Source: DASTGO01 sp035719045
GTDB lineage: Bacteria; Actinomycetota; Actinomycetes; Actinomycetales; Kineosporiaceae
Reading direction: 5' to 3'
Assembly (NCBI GenBank): GCA_035719045.1
Contig: DASTGO010000392.1
Location: 1 to 5,805 of the forward strand
DNA length: 5,805 nucleotides
The notes under the pieces are model-generated. The model did no database searches and was not told the origin of the DNA. It worked only from the letters and a program-made list of their open reading frames with translations. Of this stretch, positions 1 through 4,765 are shown in pieces (position 1 is the first letter of the stretch; every line of letters begins with the position of its first letter). The translations under genes were made by a program, and so were the position numbers.

Positions 1-491
1 AGGTGCGCGACCTGGTCGAGGGCGATGCCGGTTCCGGCGAGGGCCCGCAGTTCGCGACCGCGCTGCACGCCGTGGTCGAGCTGGACACCGGGCGGACCCG
101 GCTGGCCAGCGCCGGGCACCCGCCGCCCCTGGTGCACCGCCCGGGGGAGGGCAGCCGGGTCGCCACGGTGCCGCCCGGCCCCCCGCTGGGCCTGGGCGGC
201 GGGCATCCGGAGACCGAGTTCGTCCTGCCCGAGGGAGGCAGCCTGCTGCTGTTCACCGACGGGCTGGTCGAGGACCGCTCCCGGGACCTGGATGCCGGGA
301 TGGGTGAACTGGCCGCCCGGCTCGCGGAGCAGGCCGGGCCCGAGGTGGCCGGGGTCCTGGCCCGGATCCTGGACGGGCTGAGGGCGGGCGAGGCCGCCGA
401 CGACGTCGCGGTCGTGCTGGTCCGCCGCGACGGCGGTCCTGGCTGGGCTCCGTCGCAGGGCGCTGATGAACCGGCGCATCGCGACGGTTGA
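1..491 (+). CDS. SpoIIE/PP2C-family serine phosphatase, C-terminal part (5' end outside window)
   Basis: This is the C-terminal ~160 residues of a metal-dependent protein serine/threonine phosphatase of the SpoIIE (RsbU/RsbP-like) type. These enzymes typically dephosphorylate an anti-sigma-factor antagonist or a similar regulator in stress signalling. Counting the first full codon (base 3) as residue 1, visible family motifs are FATA (17-20), the AGHPPP turn (37-42), PPLGL (60-64), the metal-binding Asp in LLLFTDGLVE (81-90) and the terminal metal-binding pair in ADDVAVVLV (132-140). About 20 disordered Gly/Pro-rich residues follow the domain. The frame is open to the left edge, so the true start and any N-terminal sensor (PAS, GAF or response-regulator domain, common in actinobacteria) are missing; the GTG at base 3 is inside the domain and is not a credible start. 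The stop TGA is at 489-491. The next gene begins 59 bases downstream on the same strand. The family is clear, the target is unknown. Confidence 0.9.
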   Translation, partial: VRDLVEGDAGSGEGPQFATALHAVVELDTGRTRLASAGHPPPLVHRPGEGSRVATVPPGPPLGLGGGHPETEFVLPEGGSLLLFTDGLVEDRSRDLDAGMGELAARLAEQAGPEVAGVLARILDGLRAGEAADDVAVVLVRRDGGPGWAPSQGADEPAHRDG

Positions 492-535
492 GCGCGGCGA
501 GGGCGGGTAACGGCCCGGTCGACGGCAGGCGGACC

Positions 536-544
536 GGGAGGTGG
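536..544 (+). promoter_or_regulatory. Ribosome binding site of the pyruvate oxidase gene
   Basis: GGGAGGTGG is a near-consensus Shine-Dalgarno sequence, six bases before ATG 551. It decides the start of the pyruvate oxidase gene over the in-frame TTG at 488, which overlaps the phosphatase stop codon and has no comparable site. Confidence 0.75.
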
Positions 545-550
545 TCGGCA

Positions 551-2317
551 ATGGCGCGGATCGCGTCGGAGGTACTGATCGAGCGGCTGACCGCATGGGG
601 TGTGGACACCGTCTTCGGGATCCCCGGCGACGGGATCAACGGGATCATGGAGGGCCTGCGCCGGCATGCCGACCGGGTGCGGTTCTTCCTCGTGCACCAC
701 GAGGAGGCCGCGGCATTCATGGCCACCGGGTACGCGAAGGCCACCGGACGGCTGGGCGTCTGCCTGGCCACCTCCGGTCCCGGGGCGATCCACCTGCTCA
801 ACGGGCTGTACGACGCCAAGCTCGACCACATCCCGGTGCTGGCGATCACCGGGATGCAGGAGACCTCGGTGCTCGGCACCGGCTACCAGCAGGAGGTGCA
901 CACCGACCACCTGTTCGCCGACGTCGCCGAGTACAACCTCGTCATCAGCAACCCCGCCCAGCTGCCCGGCGTGGTCGACCTGGCGATCCGGACCGCGCTG
1001 AGCCGGCGTGGCGTCGCCCATCTGAGCCTGCCCAACGACATCCAGGTGGCACCGGCCGGCGCCGAGCCGTACGAGCACGTCGCCCCGGCCCGCTCCCCCC
1101 GGACCGCACCGGTCTACCTGCCCCCGTCGGGACTGCCCCGGCCGCAGGACGTGCAGGCCGCCGCCAGGGTGCTCAACGAGGGGGAGCGGATCGCGATTCT
1201 CGCGGGTGCGGGGGCGCTGCACGCCCGGGAGGAGGTGCTGCAGGCCGCCGACCGGCTCGCCGCACCGGTGGTGAAGACGCTGCCCGGGAAGGCGGTCATC
1301 CCGGACGACCACCCGTACGCCGTGGGCGGGATCGGGCTGCTCGGCACCCGGCCCGGGGAGGAGCTGATCGAGGACTGCGACACCCTGCTCATGGTCGGCA
1401 CCAACTTCCCGTACACCAAGCATCTGCCACCCGCGGGGAAGGCCCGTGTGGTGCAGATCGAGGCGGATCCGGTACGGGCCGGCAACCGGCTGCCCACCGA
1501 GGTGCCGATGGTGGCCGACGCGAAGGAGGGTCTGGCGGCGCTGCTGCCGATGCTGGTGCGCAAGTCCGACCGCGGCCATCTGGAGAAGTACCAGCGGGCG
1601 ATGCGCGCCTGGCGGGAGGACATGGCCGACCTGGAGTCCCCGAGGCGGGACCCGATCGCACCCCAGTACCCGATCTCCGTCGTCGACGCGCTGGCCGCCG
1701 ACGACGCCATCCTCACCTGCGACAGCGGCACGATCGCGACCTGGGCTGCCCGGCACTGGACGATCCGTGGGGACCGGCAGTTCTTCCTGTCCGGCAACCT
1801 CGCCACGATGGCCCCCGGGCTGCCGTACGCGATCGCGATGCAGCACGCCTTCCCCGGCCGGCAGGTGATCGCCTACGTCGGTGACGGCGGATTCGCGATG
1901 CTGATGGCCGAGTTCCTCACTGCGGTCCGGTCGGGACTGCCGATCATCGTGGTGGTGAACAACAACAGCTCCCTGGGCCAGATCCTCTGGGAGCAGATGG
2001 TCCTCGGCTATCCCGAGCACGGCGTGCGGTTCCCGGCCCCGGTGGCGGACTTCGCCGCCTGGGCCACCGCCTGCGGGGGACTGGGGATCAAGGTGAGCCA
2101 CCCGAAGGGTGTGGAGCCCGCGATCCGGGACGCCCTGCGGAACGGCGGTGCCTGCCTGGTCGACGTGGACGTGGACCCGAACGAACCGCCGCTGCCCGGC
2201 AAGGTCGCCTACGGGCAGGCGAAGAAGTTCGCCGAGGCGTGGCTGAAGGGGCAGCCGCACAAGGCCGCGATCGCCACCACCCTGTTCAAGGACAAGATCG
2301 AACAGCTGAGGCGGTGA
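551..2317 (+). CDS. Thiamine-diphosphate-dependent pyruvate oxidase / quinone-dependent pyruvate dehydrogenase (PoxB/YdaP-like)
   Basis: A complete 588-residue member of the ThDP enzyme family. It resembles E. coli PoxB (572 aa) more than acetolactate synthase, so the likely reaction is oxidative decarboxylation of pyruvate to acetate and CO2, with electrons passed through FAD to quinone or oxygen. The N-terminal Pyr domain (about 1-180) carries FGIPGDGINGI (22-32), the catalytic Glu51 in HHEEAAAF, and SGPGAIHLLNGLYDA (75-89). The central FAD-type domain spans about 195-340 and includes GTNFPYTKHLPP. The PP domain (about 365-545) has the ThDP/Mg2+ motif GDGG at 444 with NNNS at 470-473. The C-terminal tail is charged and helix-like, where E. 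coli PoxB has its membrane-binding peptide; a similar role here is inference. The start is set by the strong ribosome site at 536-544; a TTG at 488 would add 21 residues lacking any family match. It lies 59 bases after the phosphatase and 7 bases before the broken flavin oxidase gene. Substrate is assigned from family resemblance; another 2-oxoacid is possible. Confidence 0.88.
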   Translation: MARIASEVLIERLTAWGVDTVFGIPGDGINGIMEGLRRHADRVRFFLVHHEEAAAFMATGYAKATGRLGVCLATSGPGAIHLLNGLYDAKLDHIPVLAITGMQETSVLGTGYQQEVHTDHLFADVAEYNLVISNPAQLPGVVDLAIRTALSRRGVAHLSLPNDIQVAPAGAEPYEHVAPARSPRTAPVYLPPSGLPRPQDVQAAARVLNEGERIAILAGAGALHAREEVLQAADRLAAPVVKTLPGKAVIPDDHPYAVGGIGLLGTRPGEELIEDCDTLLMVGTNFPYTKHLPPAGKARVVQIEADPVRAGNRLPTEVPMVADAKEGLAALLPMLVRKSDRGHLEKYQRAMRAWREDMADLESPRRDPIAPQYPISVVDALAADDAILTCDSGTIATWAARHWTIRGDRQFFLSGNLATMAPGLPYAIAMQHAFPGRQVIAYVGDGGFAMLMAEFLTAVRSGLPIIVVVNNNSSLGQILWEQMVLGYPEHGVRFPAPVADFAAWATACGGLGIKVSHPKGVEPAIRDALRNGGACLVDVDVDPNEPPLPGKVAYGQAKKFAEAWLKGQPHKAAIATTLFKDKIEQLRR

Positions 2318-2324
2318 GCCCGGC

Positions 2325-2795
2325 ATGGGGCGGTGGACGGACAGGGAGGCATCCGGCGACGGGTTGCAGGTCGATGTCCGGCAGCTGCAGCGGGCGCTGC
2401 GGGACCGGGTGGACGGTGAGATCCGTTTCGACGCGGGGTCGCGCGGGGCGTACAGCACGGATGCGTCGAACTACCGGCAGGTCCCGATCGGGGTGGTCGT
2501 CCCGCGCAGCGTGGAGGCCGGGGCGGAGGCGATCGCGGTCTGCCACGAGCTGCGGGCACCGGTGATCTCCCGCGGCGGCGGTACCAGCCTGGCCGGGCAG
2601 ACCTGCAACGCCGCGGTGATCCTGGACTGGTCGAAGTACTGCCACCGGCTGCTGTCCGTCGACGAGAGCTCCCGCGCGCGACCGGCGGTCAGGCCGGTGC
2701 GGCTGTGCCGCTCAGGTTGCGGGCGTACCGGCGGACGAAGCCGCGCAGCAGCAGCGGCGGGTGGACCACGGCGCCGGCCCGGGCCGCGGCCTTGA
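2325..2795 (+). pseudogene. Truncated GlcD-like FAD-binding (PCMH) oxidase, N-terminal fragment with a spurious antisense tail
   Basis: The first ~117 codons (2325 to about 2675) encode the beginning of an FAD-linked oxidase of the GlcD / D-lactate dehydrogenase type. Seen: an N-terminal helix, FDAGSRGAYSTDASNY (35-50), PIGVVVPRSVE (54-64) and the FAD-pyrophosphate loop RGGGTSLAGQ (83-92), then DWSKYCHRLLSVD (101-113). Intact relatives have about 450 residues, or 900-1000 when fused to an Fe-S domain, so the rest of the FAD domain, the substrate cap and any Fe-S part are absent. The remaining ~39 codons to the TGA at 2793-2795 have no family character. They run antisense to the 3' end of the glutamine amidotransferase gene, and about a third of them end in A or T, against roughly 6% upstream. 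The ATG is seven bases after the pyruvate oxidase stop, with a weak AGGCGGTGA before it, so the intact ancestor was probably translationally coupled. A 156-residue chimera could still be made but cannot form a complete FAD site. Confidence 0.8.
2681..2698. terminator. Possible hairpin at the convergent gene junction
   Basis: ACCGGC (2681-2686) and GCCGGT (2693-2698) form a perfect 6-bp stem with a 6-base loop that contains the amidotransferase stop codon. A second small hairpin, GCGGC-TGT-GCCGC (2699-2711), lies beside it inside the coding end. There is no T-run on either strand, and such stems are common by chance at this GC content, so a terminator role is only suggested by the position between convergent genes. 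Confidence 0.25.
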
Positions 2796-3447
2796 GCTCT
2801 TCGGCCTGGTCCGGGGCGAAGTAGCCGGCGTGCCGGTAGACCTCGATCCGGGTACAGATCCCGGGGACGTCGAGTTCGGGGTGGAACTGGGTGGCGTAGA
2901 CGTTCGCCCCGACCCGGAACGCCTGCACCGGACAGGTTGCCGAGGATGCCAGCAGCACCACGTGCCGGGGCAGCCGGCTGATCGCCTCCTTGTGGCCGAC
3001 GAAGGCGTCGAAGGTGGGCGGGAGGGCGCCGAACAGGGGGTCCCGGCGGCCGTCCCCCGTCAGGGTCACGGTGACCGCGCCGACCGGTTCGGCGTAGGTG
3101 CGGTCGATCACGGCACCCTGGTGCAGGCCGAGGGTCCCGATCCCGTAGCAGGCGCCGAAGAACGGGAAGTCGGCGGCGACCACCTGGTCGAGCAGAGCCC
3201 GCAGCTCACCCTCGACCCGTTGCTGGACGGGCGATTTGGCCTCCGGCGGGTCCCCCGAGTTGAAGGGGCTGCCACCGAGCAGGATCCCCGACCAGTCCGC
3301 CGGGTCGAGGTCGCCCAGCGGCCCGCGTTCCAGCCGGATCCGCCGCAACTGCCCCTCCCGTAGTCCGGAGAAGGTCAGGAAGGCCTGGTACTCCTCGTCC
3401 GCGGCGGTGTCCTCGGCGCGGGTGGCCAGGAGCAGGAACGGCTTCAC
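2689..3447 (-). CDS. Class I glutamine amidotransferase (GMP-synthase-like)
   Basis: A complete 252-residue protein with a class I glutamine amidotransferase fold, which hydrolyses glutamine to deliver ammonia or cleaves a related gamma-glutamyl compound. Seen: an oxyanion-region strand WSGILLGGSPFNSGD (52-66), the nucleophile elbow FFGACYGIG with Cys100, and the His189/Glu191 pair in TQFHPELD, so the whole Cys-His-Glu triad is present. It lacks the ATP-pyrophosphatase domain of true GMP synthase, so it is a stand-alone amidotransferase; its acceptor is unknown. The start is GTG 3447: the protein begins MKPFLLLATRAED, and a TAGGCT box sits seven bases upstream, which suggests a leaderless mRNA. 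It lies 57 bases downstream of the OsmC gene on the same strand, so readthrough from OsmC is also possible. Its 3' end overlaps, antisense, the false tail of the truncated oxidase gene. The family is clear; the specific substrate cannot be given. Confidence 0.9.
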   Translation of the reverse strand: MKPFLLLATRAEDTAADEEYQAFLTFSGLREGQLRRIRLERGPLGDLDPADWSGILLGGSPFNSGDPPEAKSPVQQRVEGELRALLDQVVAADFPFFGACYGIGTLGLHQGAVIDRTYAEPVGAVTVTLTGDGRRDPLFGALPPTFDAFVGHKEAISRLPRHVVLLASSATCPVQAFRVGANVYATQFHPELDVPGICTRIEVYRHAGYFAPDQAEELKAAARAGAVVHPPLLLRGFVRRYARNLSGTAAPA

Positions 3448-3454
3448 GGCGCGC

Positions 3455-3460
3455 AGCCTA
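3455..3460 (-). promoter_or_regulatory. Candidate -10 box for a leaderless amidotransferase transcript
   Basis: On the minus strand TAGGCT fits the actinobacterial TANNNT -10 consensus and ends seven bases (3448-3454) before GTG 3447. Transcription would then begin at or next to the start codon. No convincing -35 element is visible 17-19 bases upstream, and no Shine-Dalgarno sequence precedes the GTG, which fits a leaderless message. Confidence 0.45.
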
Positions 3461-3504
3461 GTGCCGGCCGGGTACGGCGCCGCAGCGAACCGCGCCCGGT
3501 CCGT

Positions 3505-3933
3505 TCAGTCGCCCTCGACCACGATCCGGACCGGGGTGCCCGCCTCGATGGTCCGCGAGACCGTGCAGGTGCGGTCATGGGAGGCCCGGACCGCCCGCGG
3601 CAGGATCTCCCGGGCGGCGTCACCGGCCTCGCCCGGGGGGAACGTCACCTGGAAGGTCAGGCGGATGTCTCGCAGGAGGTTCCCGCCGTCGTCGCGGACG
3701 GCCTCGGCGTCGACCACGGCCCGGAACGTCTCGGCCGGGGAACGCCGCCCGGTGACCACGTCCACGTCCACCGCCGAGCAGCCGGCGATTGCCGCCAGCA
3801 GCAGTTCGACCGGGGTGAAGGCCTCCCCGGCCTTGCTGCCGAAGCGGAGTTCGCCGCCGCGGGCGTTGCGGGCGAGGTAGACGCCTTCGTCGAGGCGTTC
3901 CAGGGTGACCTGCCGGTGGCTCTGCTCGGACAT
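3505..3933 (-). CDS. OsmC/Ohr-superfamily protein (peroxide/thiol stress)
   Basis: A complete 142-residue OsmC-like protein, close to the usual length of the family (about 135-145 aa). OsmC/Ohr proteins are cytoplasmic dimers that reduce organic hydroperoxides using two cysteines. Seen: the central helix FTPVELLLAAIAGCSAVDV with Cys52, and the second active-site region RASHDRTCTVSRTIE with Cys123; both redox cysteines are therefore present. The SH..TC.VS pattern is nearer the OsmC-like/YhfA branch than to classical Ohr, so peroxidase activity is probable rather than certain. The start ATG 3933 has GAGGA eight bases upstream. It lies between the small CxxC protein (77 bases upstream, separated by a tandem repeat) and the amidotransferase (57 bases downstream), all on the same strand, so some co-transcription is plausible. 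No obvious OhrR or OxyR gene is next to it. Confidence 0.9.
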   Translation of the reverse strand: MSEQSHRQVTLERLDEGVYLARNARGGELRFGSKAGEAFTPVELLLAAIAGCSAVDVDVVTGRRSPAETFRAVVDAEAVRDDGGNLLRDIRLTFQVTFPPGEAGDAAREILPRAVRASHDRTCTVSRTIEAGTPVRIVVEGD

Positions 3934-3941
3934 GTCCCGGA

Positions 3942-3946
3942 TCCTC
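3942..3946 (-). promoter_or_regulatory. Ribosome binding site of the OsmC-family gene
   Basis: GAGGA on the minus strand, eight bases before ATG 3933. It supports that start. Confidence 0.5.
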
Positions 3947-3960
3947 GCAGAGGGCCCCGG

Positions 3961-4013
3961 AGGCCGCCCGCGGAGGTCAGGCCGCCCGCACTGTCAGGCG
4001 CCAGCGGAGGTCA
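3961..4013. repeat. Imperfect tandem repeat, three 17-18 bp units
   Basis: Three consecutive units begin with AGGC and end with GTC: 3961-3978 (AGGCCGCCCGCGGAGGTC), 3979-3995 (same first 10-11 bases, ending CACTGTC) and 3996-4012 (AGGCGCCAG then CGGAGGTC). The first and third share GCGGAGGTCAG exactly (3970-3980 and 4004-4014). The last unit contains the stop codon region of the small CxxC protein gene, so the array may have grown by duplication of that gene's 3' end. It fills most of the spacer before the OsmC gene. No function is evident. Confidence 0.6.
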
Positions 4014-4442
4014 GCGGGTCGTGTCCCGCAGGGCGCGGATCGCGTGCACCGCCCGGCCGACCGCGGCGGGGTCGTCCGCGGTGATCTCCCAGTCGGGTTC
4101 GGGGTGGCCGTTGACGTGCAGTGCCAGGGTGGCCCGGACGGTCCCGTCGGACTCGATGTACGCGCCGGTCTCGCACAGCACCCCGGACAGCGGGAAGGTC
4201 GAGATCCGGGTCCGCGAGGTCGGGTCGTCGGGATCGCGGTCGCGCAGGCCCCCGGCAGGGATGCTGATCACGGAGATGTCCGCGCAGCGCCGGCACAGGT
4301 AGGCGAAGGCCGGCCCCCGGTGCGTCGTGCCGGCCAGGACCCGGACGTGCTCGCAGCCGTCCGGGGACAGGGCGTCGAGGGTCTGTACGGCCAACGACTC
4401 GGCGGCCGCCAGGACCTCCGCCTGGTGGAACTGAGACGGCAC
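4011..4442 (-). CDS. Small unrecognised protein with a CxxC motif
   Basis: I do not recognise this 143-residue protein. From GTG 4442 it has an N-terminal helix (about 6-25), four cysteines (Cys30, Cys50, Cys53, Cys90), with LCRRC giving a CxxC pair, then a charged Asp/Arg loop (67-79). A strand-rich middle (about 80-120, including TVRATLALHVNG) and a C-terminal helix (125-140) follow. Cys30 with His32 plus Cys50/Cys53 could hold a metal such as zinc, but this is only a guess. There is no signal peptide or membrane segment, so it is probably cytoplasmic. Its codons end mostly in G or C like its neighbours, which argues that it is real. An in-frame ATG pair at 4484/4481 would add 14 residues; I prefer GTG 4442 because GGAGG stands five bases before it and the longer start has no ribosome site and lies in the promoter-like island. 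The OsmC gene follows 77 bases downstream. Confidence 0.7.
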   Translation of the reverse strand: MPSQFHQAEVLAAAESLAVQTLDALSPDGCEHVRVLAGTTHRGPAFAYLCRRCADISVISIPAGGLRDRDPDDPTSRTRISTFPLSGVLCETGAYIESDGTVRATLALHVNGHPEPDWEITADDPAAVGRAVHAIRALRDTTR

Positions 4443-4447
4443 GGGAC

Positions 4448-4452
4448 CCTCC
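4448..4452 (-). promoter_or_regulatory. Ribosome binding site deciding the GTG 4442 start
   Basis: GGAGG on the minus strand, part of GGAGGGTCCC, is five bases before GTG 4442. The alternative ATG codons at 4484 and 4481 have no purine-rich site upstream. Confidence 0.55.
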
Positions 4453-4480
4453 AGAGTCGTTGGTCGGGACCTACGAGACA

Positions 4481-4525
4481 TCACTGTATGCAGTAACGCG
4501 ATTACGCACAGCTATTTCGGGGAAG
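4481..4525 (-). promoter_or_regulatory. Low-GC promoter/operator-like island upstream of the CxxC protein gene
   Basis: By hand count 19 of the 40 bases at 4481-4520 are G or C, far below the surroundings. On the minus strand TACAGT (4483-4488) could be a -10 box, placing transcription start about 35-40 bases before GTG 4442; the matching -35 region is poor. Two overlapping inverted repeats are visible: ACTG-TATG-CAGT (4483-4494) and GTAA-CGCGA-TTAC (4493-4505). Together they could form an operator for a dimeric repressor, but this rests on pattern alone. Confidence 0.4.
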
Positions 4526-4715
4526 AATCCTGCGGCTGGCGGTCGCGGCCCGGCCCTGCTGAGGGTCCGGTCCGACGGGCCTGGGAGGTGCACGGTCGCC
4601 GGTCAGGCAGCCGTTGCCGCCCAGGAGGGGAGCGGCGGGAGCGGTCCCGGATCGGCCCGCGCTGATCGCCACCCTGCGTGCGGTGGCGGGATGCTAGCGG
4701 CCGTCCCCTGATCAC

Positions 4716-4754
4716 CGCACCCCCCTGTCTGCGGCCCGGAGCTGCGGGGGTGCG
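4716..4754 (-). terminator. Hairpin downstream of the CHAT gene, probable terminator
   Basis: CGCACCCCC (4716-4724) pairs with GGGGGTGCG (4746-4754) in a perfect 9-bp stem with a 21-base loop. It starts 11 bases after the CHAT stop codon in the direction of transcription. No T-run follows, as is common for actinobacterial terminators. It would separate the CHAT gene from the downstream minus-strand genes. Confidence 0.45.
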
Positions 4755-4765
4755 TGTGGTGCGGG

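Larger units (their letters stand above)
4443..4765. other. Non-coding stretch between the CHAT gene and the small CxxC protein gene
   Basis: About 320 bases without a credible gene. Short open frames on both strands here are Arg/Pro/Gly-rich and lack ribosome sites or recognisable domains. Proceeding from left to right it holds the ribosome site at 4448-4452, a low-GC promoter-like island at about 4481-4525, a GC-rich stretch 4530-4710 in which I see no motif, and the terminator-like hairpin 4716-4754 next to the CHAT stop codon. Confidence 0.6.

Noticed and set aside
1114..1806. Long minus-strand open frame inside the pyruvate oxidase gene
   Set aside because: It lies antisense to conserved ThDP-enzyme coding sequence and has no family features; long antisense frames are normal at this GC content.
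541..1884. 447-codon plus-strand frame overlapping the pyruvate oxidase gene
   Set aside because: Its translation is Arg/Gly/Pro/Ala-rich with no domain, a frame-shifted shadow of the real gene.
2761..3880. Plus-strand open frames across the amidotransferase and OsmC genes
   Set aside because: The minus-strand proteins have intact catalytic motifs; the plus-strand frames have none.
4512..4715. Short open frames on both strands in the gene-poor stretch
   Set aside because: Translations are low-complexity and Arg/Pro/Gly-rich, with no ribosome sites or recognisable domain.
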